Shown piece after piece: positions 42,659 through 51,844 of a stretch of 55,693 bases of DNA. The notes under the pieces were generated by a model. The model was not told the DNA's origin. It saw nothing but the letters and a program-made list of their open reading frames with translations, and made no database searches. Location: contig JAGYLP010000012.1 of the NCBI GenBank assembly GCA_018401015.1, positions 1 through 55,693 of the forward strand, given 5' to 3'. This DNA comes from Bacteroidales bacterium. GTDB lineage: Bacteria; Bacteroidota; Bacteroidia; Bacteroidales; M50B96. Each line of letters starts with the position of its first letter. Within the stretch, counting starts at the first letter, position 1. The position numbers and the translations under genes were made by a program.

Positions 42659-45085
42659 TTAATGGTAAAGATTTACGTTTACGCCCAGGTAAAACATGGT
42701 TCCGTAAATGGGAGCATATAAAAAGGCTGGATCGTCGAGGTAGCGGATGGGTTGAACAAAATTCAGCAGGTTATTAATTCCTCCGTGTATGCGAAACTGT
42801 TTGATGGTATGTGAAACTCTCATGTTTACTAAAACGAAGGGATTGGTGCGAATAATTTGTGTTTGATCGCCTACCTGCGGGTTGATGTCTTCATTGAAAT
42901 AGTCGATATACATACTGCCTTGATAATTAGCCATTACGATGAAGCTCCAATTGTTGGGAGCCCACTCTAGCCTGGTATTCACGGTGCTCGTGGGAAAGCG
43001 GGAGATGAATTTGCTTTGTTCAGCATACGCTGTTTCGGCCCATTCCTCGCGCACACCCTGGTATCGGCCATCGTTCAGGGTAATGTCGATTCCTGCTTCC
43101 AGATGATAATTGAAATTTCGAATGACGGAGAGTTCAATTCCTTGTACGAAAGCATCGTTCATGTTCACCCATTCGTAGTCGTAGCCAAGCGAGGCAACAC
43201 CTGCCGAGGCGGTGGTGAAGGCAATTTTGTCTTTTAAATTCGTACGGAATATATTCGAGCTGATACGGTATTTATAGCCATAATAATCGGCTGATAGGTT
43301 GAAGGAAACGGAGGTTTCCGGGTTGAGGTTCGACGATTTCCAAACGCGCGGCGATCCGCTGCATAAATGTAAATCTTCCGAGAAACCGTAGGGAGCTCTA
43401 AAGCCGGTTCCGGCATTGGCTCGTAGGGTAAGTTTATCGCTAAGCTGATATTTGATGGCAACGCGGGGATTAATTGCATTGCGTTGAAAATGAGTCTCAG
43501 GAAACAGAGCCGAAGTGAACACTTGTTCGCTCGAAGTATATTGCTCATTCGATCGATGCACGTCGAATCGGATTCCCGGAACTACCACTAAATGGTCGTT
43601 TACACTCCATTCGTCTTGCAGGAAGATTCCTAATTCGGCAGCATTTTTATTGGATGTGGAGAGGTAAGATGCTCCGTAGTACGGATTTTCTTCATCGACC
43701 ACCACATATTTTCCGGTTTCGGTTAATCGGTCGTAAAAGGTTTGGACCCCAAGTACCAACGAATGCCGCTCGATTTTATACGACATCGAGCCGGTTAATG
43801 CAACTAATTGTTCGTTAGCAACATACGGACGCATCGTGAGTACATCGGGACTTTCACCCTCGTGGGTGTCGATGTAATCGCTCAGATAGGAGTCGTTGGT
43901 AGCTTGCCGAGCATGATTCACATAATTGAAGCTCGAAGTGAAATTCAATTGCTTGCTGAATCGACGTTTGTAGGTCAGTTCACCTTCGTAGCGATTGGTT
44001 TTAATACTTTCGGTGCCATCGGTATAGGGGTTTAAGTAGTAATTGTTGTCAAGGATTCCGCCATCGCGTTGCTCTACAATCGATTTGCCCCGAACGATGA
44101 GCTGGTCGTTTTTCGACAGCAGATTGTTCACGAAAAGCGAGAATCCGGTGTTGGTCAGGTTCGTTGAAACCCGATCGGAGATTCCATCGGCCTGTTTCAC
44201 TTCGTCCTGTGTGGTTCCGGCTCCTGTTTCGTCGATAATCCCTTCGTTGTAGCGTTGAGCAAATACCTGAAGAGCAATGTTCCCTTTTTCGTTTCGGATC
44301 GAAGAGTTGAGGTCGAAGCGTTGTGTTCCAAAATTGCCCGCCTGAATGCCGATGGTGGTTTCCGGTATGTTCGATGGTTCTTTCGAAACCACATTAATGG
44401 CTCCGGCAACAGCTCCGCTACCGTAAAGGGCTGAACCTGCCCCTTTCACTACTTCGATTTTTTCGATATCGATAGTGCTCAGTTGCTGCAATCCGTAAAC
44501 ACTGGCCAAGCCCGAATACATGGGTTGACCGTTCATGAGTATTTGTGTGTGTTCGGAACCCAGTCCTTGCATCCGTATTTGAGTGAAATTGCAGCTTTGA
44601 CATTGGCTTTCCACACGAATACCAGGTATGCCATCGAGAGCTTCGAATAAGTTGGTTGCGTTTTTCTTTTCGAGCGCTTTGGAGGTAATGATTTCCGTCC
44701 GGATGGGAACATCCTTGACATAGTGTGCGGTACGAGTTGCTGTAACGACAACTTGCTCCAGATTGAATACATCGGGTGCTAAGTTGAATAAGATGGGATC
44801 GGAGGAGCTAATAGCCGGAGAAATGATTTTTTCTTGTCGTTTATAGCCTAAGGCTTGAGCTATCAGGACAAATTCACCTGGTTCGTCGATGGTAAGTTGG
44901 AATCTGCCCGCATCATCGGCGGTGGTTCCGGTTTCACTATCTTTTACACTGATGTTGGCGAAGGGGATAGCCTCACCTTTTTCGGTAAGAATAGTTCCGG
45001 AAAGTTGGGTTTTAAATGAATCCTGGGCTGAGAGAAATAAGCTAATCAGCAAAAAATGAACGCTAAAGAGAATGAATCGTTTCAT
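42659..45085 (-). CDS. TonB-dependent outer-membrane receptor
   Basis: An 808-residue receptor. Signal peptide (about 1-20), a carboxypeptidase-regulatory-like domain (about 25-105, SGTILTEKGEAIPFANISV), plug domain (about 115-230, ending GAGSALYGSGAVAGAINVVS) and a beta-barrel to the end. The plug contains CQSCNFTQIRMQGLG, and a barrel loop has LCSGSPRVWKSSNLNP. Paired cysteines in plug and loop may be structural or bind ligand. It resembles vitamin B12, haem or siderophore importers rather than SusC. No SusD-like partner lies beside it. The cargo is unknown. Confidence 0.9.
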   Translation of the reverse strand: MKRFILFSVHFLLISLFLSAQDSFKTQLSGTILTEKGEAIPFANISVKDSETGTTADDAGRFQLTIDEPGEFVLIAQALGYKRQEKIISPAISSSDPILFNLAPDVFNLEQVVVTATRTAHYVKDVPIRTEIITSKALEKKNATNLFEALDGIPGIRVESQCQSCNFTQIRMQGLGSEHTQILMNGQPMYSGLASVYGLQQLSTIDIEKIEVVKGAGSALYGSGAVAGAINVVSKEPSNIPETTIGIQAGNFGTQRFDLNSSIRNEKGNIALQVFAQRYNEGIIDETGAGTTQDEVKQADGISDRVSTNLTNTGFSLFVNNLLSKNDQLIVRGKSIVEQRDGGILDNNYYLNPYTDGTESIKTNRYEGELTYKRRFSKQLNFTSSFNYVNHARQATNDSYLSDYIDTHEGESPDVLTMRPYVANEQLVALTGSMSYKIERHSLVLGVQTFYDRLTETGKYVVVDEENPYYGASYLSTSNKNAAELGIFLQDEWSVNDHLVVVPGIRFDVHRSNEQYTSSEQVFTSALFPETHFQRNAINPRVAIKYQLSDKLTLRANAGTGFRAPYGFSEDLHLCSGSPRVWKSSNLNPETSVSFNLSADYYGYKYRISSNIFRTNLKDKIAFTTASAGVASLGYDYEWVNMNDAFVQGIELSVIRNFNYHLEAGIDITLNDGRYQGVREEWAETAYAEQSKFISRFPTSTVNTRLEWAPNNWSFIVMANYQGSMYIDYFNEDINPQVGDQTQIIRTNPFVLVNMRVSHTIKQFRIHGGINNLLNFVQPIRYLDDPAFLYAPIYGTMFYLGVNVNLYH

Positions 45086-45200
45086 GGTTCCTTGTGTTAA
45101 TTAAGTCTAAACAAAGGAACTGGTAAACGCAGATTACGACAATACCTAGAACTTGGGAATCGCTAGGTTGGCCGGTATGTTATAGAATAGCTTTTGTGGA

Positions 45201-45830
45201 TTAGCGGATTATTCGGAGCTTTTCTTCCACCGGTTTGCGTTCTTTAGGAGAGGGTTTAGCGGCGGCTTTGCCTATGGCCACGAAAGCAATGAGTGAATCG
45301 GGGTGATGGATTTCGAGGACTTCTTCCAGTTCCGATTTGGCGACCATGGGGCCGGTAAGCCAGCAGGTGCTATACCCTATATTTTCGGCAGCCAGCATTA
45401 GGGTTTGAATGGCAGCCCCCATGGTTTGAATATTCGGATGGTTTCGGAACTGATTAATTTCCTCGCTCGAGTAACCTGTTTGCTGAGCTAATTCGTCGAT
45501 TACAGATTCGTACGGTTCCGAGATGCAGGCTATTACCATGGGTGAGTCTACAAAAAAAGACGAGAATAGTTTAATTCGCTCTAAGATTCGGGCTTTCATT
45601 TCGGCCTGACTCCCTTCGAGTAGTTCATCGTATTTGGCAATAACCATTTCGCTCATCCTGGCCAGGAGGTCGCTGTTGCTTATGGCAATGAATTTCCACA
45701 ATTGAGAGTTGGCTACACTGGGTGCCAGCATGGCTTGTTCAATGAGGAGGCGTAAGTTGTTCTCATCTACTTTTTCGTTGGTGAACTTCCGCACACTCAC
45801 TCGATTTTTAAGGACATCTGTAAATTCCAT
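45201..45830 (-). CDS. Nitroreductase family protein
   Basis: A 209-residue FMN-dependent enzyme of usual length. It begins VLKNRVSVRKFTNEKVDENNL, where the RxSVRKF arginine contacts FMN phosphate. MLAPSVANSQLWKF and AENIGYSTCWLTGP are further family segments. Such enzymes use NAD(P)H to reduce nitroaromatics, quinones or flavins; the true substrate is rarely known. It is divergent from fabG with a 200-base gap, and upstream of the TonB-dependent receptor on the same strand, with no clear functional link. Confidence 0.88.
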   Translation of the reverse strand: MEFTDVLKNRVSVRKFTNEKVDENNLRLLIEQAMLAPSVANSQLWKFIAISNSDLLARMSEMVIAKYDELLEGSQAEMKARILERIKLFSSFFVDSPMVIACISEPYESVIDELAQQTGYSSEEINQFRNHPNIQTMGAAIQTLMLAAENIGYSTCWLTGPMVAKSELEEVLEIHHPDSLIAFVAIGKAAAKPSPKERKPVEEKLRIIR

Positions 45831-45938
45831 AACCCGAAAAGGAAATTAGAAAGGTTTGAATACTAGGTTGAGACTGATTGTTAATCAAGCCTACAAAATA
45901 GGAATAATTTTTACACTTAGCGGTATCATTTATTCTGC

Positions 45939-45946
45939 TATTTTTG
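45939..45946 (+). promoter_or_regulatory. -7 box upstream of fabG
   Basis: TATTTTTG matches TAnnTTTG, 82 bases before the ATG at 46029. A TAG (not TTG) lies 18 bases upstream, a weak -33 match. Confidence 0.45.
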
Positions 45947-46028
45947 AACCGATTTTAAAAACAGATGAGTTGCCGGATACTCATTTTCCCGGTAGCTTAC
46001 TGCGATTTTTAATTAAATCTTGATTCAT

Positions 46029-46775
46029 ATGAAATTATTAGAAGGAAAAACGGCCATAGTTACCGGAGCTGCCCGGGGAATTGGTAAATCGATTGCTTTA
46101 GCTTTTGCCGATCAGGGAGCGAATGTTGCTTTGACCGATTTGAGCGTGACCGAAGAGTTCGAAGCATTGATTGCCGAGCTAGAAGCTAAAGGAGTGAAAG
46201 CGAAAGCCTATGCTTCCAATGCAGCCGATTTTGAACAAACTCAACAAACTGTCGATGCCATAGTAGCCGACTTTCAGCAAGTAGATATTTTGGTGAACAA
46301 TGCCGGTATTACCCGCGATACCTTGCTAATGCGCATGACCGAAGAGATGTGGGATTTGGTGATGGATGTGAACCTTAAATCCGTCTTCAATTTTACCAAA
46401 GCGGTTCAAAAAACCATGCTCAAGCAGAAAAATGGTTCCATTATCAATATGAGCTCGGTGGTTGGTGTTTCTGGAAATGCCGGACAGTCGAATTATTCCG
46501 CTTCTAAAGCCGGAATAATTGGTTTTACAAAATCCATTGCTCGCGAACTTGGTTCCAGAAACATTCGTTGCAATGCCATAGCTCCGGGATTTATTATTAC
46601 CGAAATGACCGATAAAATTCCAGCCGATAAACGGAAGGAATGGGAAGAAAGCATTCCTCTCAAAAGAGGAGGAACTCCCCTCGATGTTGCGAATGCCTGC
46701 ATCTTTTTGGGATCCGACCTCTCGTCGTACGTGAGCGGTCAGGTTCTCAACGTTTGTGGTGCCATGAATACCTAA
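46029..46775 (+). CDS. fabG: 3-oxoacyl-[ACP] reductase, SDR family
   Basis: A 248-residue short-chain dehydrogenase. I use the ATG at 46029; a TTG three codons upstream is less likely. Landmarks are the NADP loop VTGAARGIGKS, LVNNAGIT, the catalytic INMSSVVGVSGNAGQSNYSASK (S, Y and K), and NAIAPGFIITEMT. The length and the NxGxTRD-like segment (NAGITRDTLLMRM) fit FabG, which reduces 3-oxoacyl-ACP in fatty acid synthesis. No other fab gene is near. A terminator follows, so it is a single-gene unit. Confidence 0.9.
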   Translation: MKLLEGKTAIVTGAARGIGKSIALAFADQGANVALTDLSVTEEFEALIAELEAKGVKAKAYASNAADFEQTQQTVDAIVADFQQVDILVNNAGITRDTLLMRMTEEMWDLVMDVNLKSVFNFTKAVQKTMLKQKNGSIINMSSVVGVSGNAGQSNYSASKAGIIGFTKSIARELGSRNIRCNAIAPGFIITEMTDKIPADKRKEWEESIPLKRGGTPLDVANACIFLGSDLSSYVSGQVLNVCGAMNT

Positions 46776-46795
46776 AAAATTACTATTCAAGCCTT

Positions 46796-46825
46796 AAAAA
46801 ACCAACGAGCTTTCGTTGGTTTTTT
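46796..46825 (+). terminator. Rho-independent terminator after fabG
   Basis: AAAAAACCAACGA and TCGTTGGTTTTTT pair around a GCTT loop, with a T tract ending near 46825. It lies 20 bases after the fabG stop. Confidence 0.93.
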
Positions 46826-46909
46826 ACTTTTCAGCCTCTTACTTTGTTAATTGCTGTTAAGGCATGAACATCTAATCGTTTACTTGTTATTCTAGAGGTT
46901 AAAACATTC

Positions 46910-49003
46910 ATGGTGGAACTAAAATTCGATACTGCTTATTCCTGGCTTTGGCTGATTGTCTTTCTTGTGGCTTCGCTTGCTTATGCCTGGTTTTTCTATC
47001 GTAAGGATAGGAACACCAATACCTTTAGCCCTTTTTGGCTGTACACGCTCACCTTCGTTCGGGCAACTGCCTTTTTTACAATCTTGTTTCTACTCCTCGG
47101 ACCCATACTTGAAGTGCTGCGCAAAGAGGTGGAAAAGCCCATTGTTATCTTACTACACGACGACTCCGAATCGATTATAAAGAACAAAGATTCCCTGTTT
47201 TACCAAACTACTTACCGGGAAGCCTGGGACGATTTTCGCACCGATTTAGCGAATCAGTTCCTGGTGCATTCCTATTCGCTTGGTGCCTCGATCGAGGAGC
47301 AGTCCGATTTGCAGTTTAATCAGTCGGCTACTCGGTTGTCGGGAATCAATGCCTTACTCGAAGAGAACTATTATCAGCGTAATGTGGGAGCGGTTGTGTT
47401 GGCCACCGATGGCATTTTTAATCGGGGGAGCAACCCGGTTTATGAGCTGGAGGCTGGTAGAATTCCTGTTTATACAATTGCTCTGGGCGATACCACTATT
47501 TATCCCGATTTGCGGATTAATCAAGTGGTTTACAATAAAATGGCCTTTCTTGGAAACCGTTTCCCGGTTCGCATTGAAATGAGTGGTAAGCGTGCGCCTG
47601 CAGGAACTTACTACTTACGACTCACCCAAGAAGGAAAAGAAATTAGTAAAACACCGGTAGAGTTTTCAGGGGGGACTGTTCTGAGCGAACTGGAGCTGGA
47701 ATTGCTTGCCTCGGAAACGGGAATCTTGTCGTTCGAGGCTGAATTAATTGGTTTTGAAGAAGAAATGAACCTTCTCAATAATAGCTACCAATTTGTAGTA
47801 GAGGTGCTCGACCAAAAACAAAAAATATTATTCCTCGCTTTAGCTCCCCATCCCGATGTGGCTGCTATTCGTCAGGCAATCGAGGTGAAGCAACATTATG
47901 AATTGGAATTTTCTCTCCTACAAGACTTTAGAGGAGAGTTGAAGGATTATAATTTGTTGATTCTCCATCAGGTGCCGGGAGCTGACAAAGTTGCCTCCGG
48001 ACTGAATGAAGCGATTGCAAATAGTCGTATTCCTGTTTGGTATGTCGTAGGAAACCAGACGAATATAACTCAATTCAATCAATGGAAAACCGGTACATCC
48101 ATCGTTCCAATGGGTACTTCGACCGAGGAAGTTTTTGCCAGGCATAATCCGGATTTCAATCTGTTCGATTTGGAATCCGAACATCTTGAATTGATATCCT
48201 CTCTGCCTCCCTTAAGTGTTGTATTGGCTAATTATCAGCTTTATCCGGGAGCACAAGTCTTTGCTTATCAAAACGTGTTAAACCTGGAAAGCGATAAGCC
48301 CTTGTTCCATTTTTACATCCGAAACGAACAAAAAATGGCGTTAACCTTGGGCGAAGGATTATGGCGTTGGCGCTTAAAGAATTATCAGCTTACCGAAAAC
48401 CATGCAGCCTTCGATGAGCTAATTCAAAAAACAGTTCAATATTTATCGCTTAAGGTGAAGAAGGATCGCTTGTTGGTGAGTACGCAAAAACTATGGATGC
48501 AAGGTGAATCGATCCAATTCCTGGCAGAGGTGTACAATCCGAGTTACGAGAAAGTAAGAGGGCAGGCTGTTAGTTTGAGTGTGTTCAATAGCGAGGGATT
48601 ATCCTACGATTATCTCTTTGGGACCGACGAAGATCAGTATTTCCTGGAAATTGGTCGATTCCCCGAGGGAGATTATCGCTATCGGGCCGAGGTTGAAATG
48701 GAAGGAGAACTGTTTGTTCAGGAAGGAAATTTTTCGGTCGCACCGGTCAACGACGAAGTGTTCAATACGGAAGCAAATCATCGATTGCTAACACAATTAG
48801 CCTCGGTTACACAGGGAGCTTTCTTTTATCCCGATGAATTATCCAGCTTGAGCGATAGTTTAAGGAAGGATACTCGATTGGCTAATGTAGCCCGAACGGA
48901 AAAATCTCGCTTGGAGCTAATCGATATTCGTTGGATTCTCATTGCTTTGCTTGCCCTGATGAGTGTTGAGTGGTTCGTAAGAAAATTTAAAGGAGCTTAT
49001 TAA
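46910..49003 (+). CDS. VWA-domain membrane protein
   Basis: A 697-residue protein with two N-terminal helices (about 12-32 and 45-68) and one near the C-terminus (about 673-690). Between them is a VWA-like domain: the DDSES stretch fits the DxSxS metal site, and VVLATDGIFNRGS supplies the second site. Beta-rich domains follow up to the final helix. It resembles the large VWA membrane proteins found in many Bacteroidota, distantly like Bat proteins, whose function is open. Its stop is one base from the M48 gene start, so the two are an operon. A role in envelope proteolysis is inferred from context only. Confidence 0.75.
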   Translation: MVELKFDTAYSWLWLIVFLVASLAYAWFFYRKDRNTNTFSPFWLYTLTFVRATAFFTILFLLLGPILEVLRKEVEKPIVILLHDDSESIIKNKDSLFYQTTYREAWDDFRTDLANQFLVHSYSLGASIEEQSDLQFNQSATRLSGINALLEENYYQRNVGAVVLATDGIFNRGSNPVYELEAGRIPVYTIALGDTTIYPDLRINQVVYNKMAFLGNRFPVRIEMSGKRAPAGTYYLRLTQEGKEISKTPVEFSGGTVLSELELELLASETGILSFEAELIGFEEEMNLLNNSYQFVVEVLDQKQKILFLALAPHPDVAAIRQAIEVKQHYELEFSLLQDFRGELKDYNLLILHQVPGADKVASGLNEAIANSRIPVWYVVGNQTNITQFNQWKTGTSIVPMGTSTEEVFARHNPDFNLFDLESEHLELISSLPPLSVVLANYQLYPGAQVFAYQNVLNLESDKPLFHFYIRNEQKMALTLGEGLWRWRLKNYQLTENHAAFDELIQKTVQYLSLKVKKDRLLVSTQKLWMQGESIQFLAEVYNPSYEKVRGQAVSLSVFNSEGLSYDYLFGTDEDQYFLEIGRFPEGDYRYRAEVEMEGELFVQEGNFSVAPVNDEVFNTEANHRLLTQLASVTQGAFFYPDELSSLSDSLRKDTRLANVARTEKSRLELIDIRWILIALLALMSVEWFVRKFKGAY

Positions 49004-49004
49004 A

Positions 49005-50258
49005 ATGGTTCAAATGGAGGTTTACCTATTTTACGCGATTGTAGTCATTTTGGTGGGTGGCTATCTGTTGGAACGCTTGCTCGATTGGTTGAATTTAAAC
49101 CATCGATCGACCAAACTGCCGGTTGAATTGGAGGATGTATATTCCGCAGAGCAATATCGAAAGCAACAAGCCTATGAGACGACCAACGAGCGGTTTTATT
49201 TTCTCACTGCTACCTTCTCGCTGATCGTTATCCTGCTCATGTTATTCTTCGAAGGCTTTGCTTTGCTCGATAGATGGTTGAGGTTACTCACCGAGCATCC
49301 CATTTTACTCACGCTGATTTACTTTGCCACTATCGCTGTTCTAAGCGATATTATCAATATCCCTTTTGCTTGGTACAAAGTTTTTTCCATCGAAGCTCGG
49401 TTTGGTTTTAATAAAACAACCCCGGGCACTTTTTTTAGTGATAAACTAAAATCATGGGTAGTGGCAGGAATCATTGCAGGTGGGCTTTTATCCGCTATGC
49501 TCATCTTTTTTCGATTTGCGGGTAAAGACTTCTGGATATATGCCTGGATTCTAACAGGACTCTTCATGTTTTTCATGAACCTGTTCTATAGTCGGCTCAT
49601 TGTACCGCTATTCAACAAACAAAGCTTGTTGGAAGAAGGAGACCTAAAGGAAGCCATCCAATCTTTTGCTCGAAAAGCCGATTTTGAAGTCGAGAACATT
49701 TATGTAATCGATGGTTCGAAACGCTCTACGAAGGCTAACGCTTATTTTACCGGTTTAGGGAAACGCAAACGAATTGTATTGTACGATACGCTGATTCAGG
49801 ATTTAAATATTCCCCAAATCATTGCCGTTCTTGCTCATGAGATTGGGCATTATCGTCATAAACATACGCATTCGGCCTTGATCCTTTCCTTGTTGCAAAT
49901 TGGTTTCACGCTGTTTCTGTTATCTCTTTTTATTGAATTGCCCCAATTTTCCTATGTGTTGGGCGCCGAGAAACCTGGCATTCATCTTTCCTTGCTTGTT
50001 TTTAGTTTGTTATACAGTCCTATTTCCATGGTGCTCGGAATTGCGCTCAACGGATGGTCCCGCAAGAACGAATATGAAGCCGATGCTTTTGCTGCTTCCT
50101 TTGGCTTAGCCGACGAACTTATTGCGGCCTTGAAGGCTTTGAGTGCTAATAATTTGAGTAATCTTACTCCCCATCCGTGGTACGTTTGGTTGCATTTTTC
50201 TCATCCTACACTACTGCAGCGTATTCGCGCTCTTAAATCTACCTCACAAGAATCATGA
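49005..50258 (+). CDS. M48 family metalloprotease (Ste24/CAAX prenyl protease 1-like)
   Basis: A 417-residue integral-membrane zinc protease. The HEIGH motif (LAHEIGHYRHKH, about residues 277-288) supplies two zinc ligands, and the glutamate in NEYEADAFA the third. An N-terminal M48_N domain (ERFYFLTATFSLI, GFNKTTPGTFFSDKLK) and about seven helices match the Ste24 branch. In eukaryotes these trim prenylated proteins; bacterial members are thought to clear misfolded membrane proteins. It lies one base after the VWA gene and its stop overlaps the anmK start (50255-50258). Confidence 0.92.
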   Translation: MVQMEVYLFYAIVVILVGGYLLERLLDWLNLNHRSTKLPVELEDVYSAEQYRKQQAYETTNERFYFLTATFSLIVILLMLFFEGFALLDRWLRLLTEHPILLTLIYFATIAVLSDIINIPFAWYKVFSIEARFGFNKTTPGTFFSDKLKSWVVAGIIAGGLLSAMLIFFRFAGKDFWIYAWILTGLFMFFMNLFYSRLIVPLFNKQSLLEEGDLKEAIQSFARKADFEVENIYVIDGSKRSTKANAYFTGLGKRKRIVLYDTLIQDLNIPQIIAVLAHEIGHYRHKHTHSALILSLLQIGFTLFLLSLFIELPQFSYVLGAEKPGIHLSLLVFSLLYSPISMVLGIALNGWSRKNEYEADAFAASFGLADELIAALKALSANNLSNLTPHPWYVWLHFSHPTLLQRIRALKSTSQES

Positions 50259-51313
50259 AAGGTGTTGGTTTGATGTCGGGTACCAGCCTCGATGGATTGG
50301 ATATCGCATTAGTCGATTTTACGCACGAGAACAAGGAATATTCCTTTACGGTTATAGAGGCTGAAACCATAACTTATACTGCAAGCCGGCGATCTGCCTT
50401 GCAAGCGGCGCCTTCGCTGAATGGATATCAGCTGTTGCAACTGCATCGCGACTACGGAAAATGGCTGGGAGAGCAGGTGCAGCAATTCTTAATGAATCAT
50501 GATCAAACGGCTGATTTTATTGGAAGCCATGGACACACCCTTTTTCATGATCCTCAAATTGGATTCAATTTTCAGTTGGGCGAGGGTAGCGCGCTTGCTG
50601 TAAGCGCCGGTATTCCAACATATTGCGATTTTCGATCGCTCGATATTTTGTTGGGTGGGCAAGGGGCTCCGCTGGTTCCCATTGGCGATAAGTATTTGTT
50701 CCCTGAATATCGGTTTTGTTTGAACTTGGGAGGCTTCGCAAACCTATCGGTTAATGCAGGTGCTGGAATGTTAGCTTATGATATCAGCGCTTGTAATTTA
50801 GTCTTGAATTATTTTGCACAACGGTTCGGTGTTGAATACGATCAGGGTGGTAGTTTAGCGCGATCCGGAAAATTTCGATCCGAACTATTTCAAGCCTTGG
50901 AAGCAATGGAATATTACTCGAAAACTCCGCCTAAGTCATTAGGTAGAGAGTGGTTCGAGGCTGAATTACTTCCTGTTTTGGAAGCTTATGCCGATTCTCC
51001 ACAGGATGTGCTGCATACTTTTACGGAACATTTAGCAGGGCAAATCGCCCAGTCGATAAAACCGCATTGTCGGCCAAACGATAAACTTTTAGTTACGGGT
51101 GGAGGTGCTCATAACGATTACTTAATGAGCAGGTTAGTTCAGTTGGCCCCCATCGAAATTATCAAGCCTTCCCGGATGATCATTGATTTTAAAGAGGCGA
51201 TCGTTTTCGCATTTTTAGCCTATTTGCGTCAAATTGGTCAGGCGAATGTTTTACGTTCAGTTACCGGAGCACGCTTCGACCATTTTGGAGGTACTTTTCA
51301 TTTGCCCCGTTAG
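50255..51313 (+). CDS. anmK: Anhydro-N-acetylmuramic acid kinase
   Basis: A 352-residue ASKHA kinase. Motifs are GLMSGTSLDGLDIALVDF (phosphate loop, residues 4-21), GSHGHTLFHDP, GGQGAPLVPIGDKYLF with the catalytic aspartate, LNLGGFANLS and VTGGGAHNDYLM. It phosphorylates and opens 1,6-anhydro-MurNAc to MurNAc-6-phosphate in peptidoglycan recycling. The start overlaps the M48 stop, so translation is coupled. The usual partner MurQ is not in the window. Confidence 0.95.
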   Translation: MKGVGLMSGTSLDGLDIALVDFTHENKEYSFTVIEAETITYTASRRSALQAAPSLNGYQLLQLHRDYGKWLGEQVQQFLMNHDQTADFIGSHGHTLFHDPQIGFNFQLGEGSALAVSAGIPTYCDFRSLDILLGGQGAPLVPIGDKYLFPEYRFCLNLGGFANLSVNAGAGMLAYDISACNLVLNYFAQRFGVEYDQGGSLARSGKFRSELFQALEAMEYYSKTPPKSLGREWFEAELLPVLEAYADSPQDVLHTFTEHLAGQIAQSIKPHCRPNDKLLVTGGGAHNDYLMSRLVQLAPIEIIKPSRMIIDFKEAIVFAFLAYLRQIGQANVLRSVTGARFDHFGGTFHLPR

Positions 51314-51323
51314 CGAACATGGG

Positions 51324-51803
51324 TTAGTTGCAAAGTGGAACACTAAACGATCCGTTCAAGTAATTTGATCCATCGTAACGTGCATCGATTTGACCGCTCA
51401 CAATCCCTTCAACGCTATCGATTTGAAGAATTTCGATCGCCCCACTCAGAGCCGGATATTCGGCTTCTCCCCGGTATAAGCTGATTACTTGATAGGATTG
51501 AGCGATGCTGCTTAACAAGTATAAACCGGGTTGTGCAGGCACCGTAAAGCGAGCACCGCTTTCACTAATCAGGTAATCGCAGGGGGTGGGTCTCGATTCA
51601 TTAAAAAGTTGAATAAAGAGGGTGTCCTCATTAAAAATTGAGGAGCGTGCCACCCCTTCTACAAAGAGCCAATCTTGGTTATCGATAAGACCTTGAATGG
51701 GTTGCGATTTAAACTCGTAAGGTAATTTTACCTCGTTGTTGCATGCACTCAGGAAGACGATTAGTCCAAGACTAAGAGTTAAAAAGTAGCGGTTATTACG
51801 CAT
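51324..51803 (-). CDS. Small lipoprotein, unknown function
   Basis: A 159-residue protein. The signal ends LIVFLSAC, a lipobox, so the mature part (about 140 residues) is probably membrane-anchored. It is beta-rich with short strands such as DWLFVEGVARSSIF and EIDARYDGSNYLNGSF-like patterns and ends SVPLCN with a lone second cysteine. I do not recognise a family. It is convergent with anmK and 42 bases downstream of the decarboxylase beta subunit gene. Confidence 0.65.
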   Translation of the reverse strand: MRNNRYFLTLSLGLIVFLSACNNEVKLPYEFKSQPIQGLIDNQDWLFVEGVARSSIFNEDTLFIQLFNESRPTPCDYLISESGARFTVPAQPGLYLLSSIAQSYQVISLYRGEAEYPALSGAIEILQIDSVEGIVSGQIDARYDGSNYLNGSFSVPLCN

Positions 51804-51844
51804 AAGGATCGAAGATGAAGGAACAATTCACCTCCCGAAGATAG

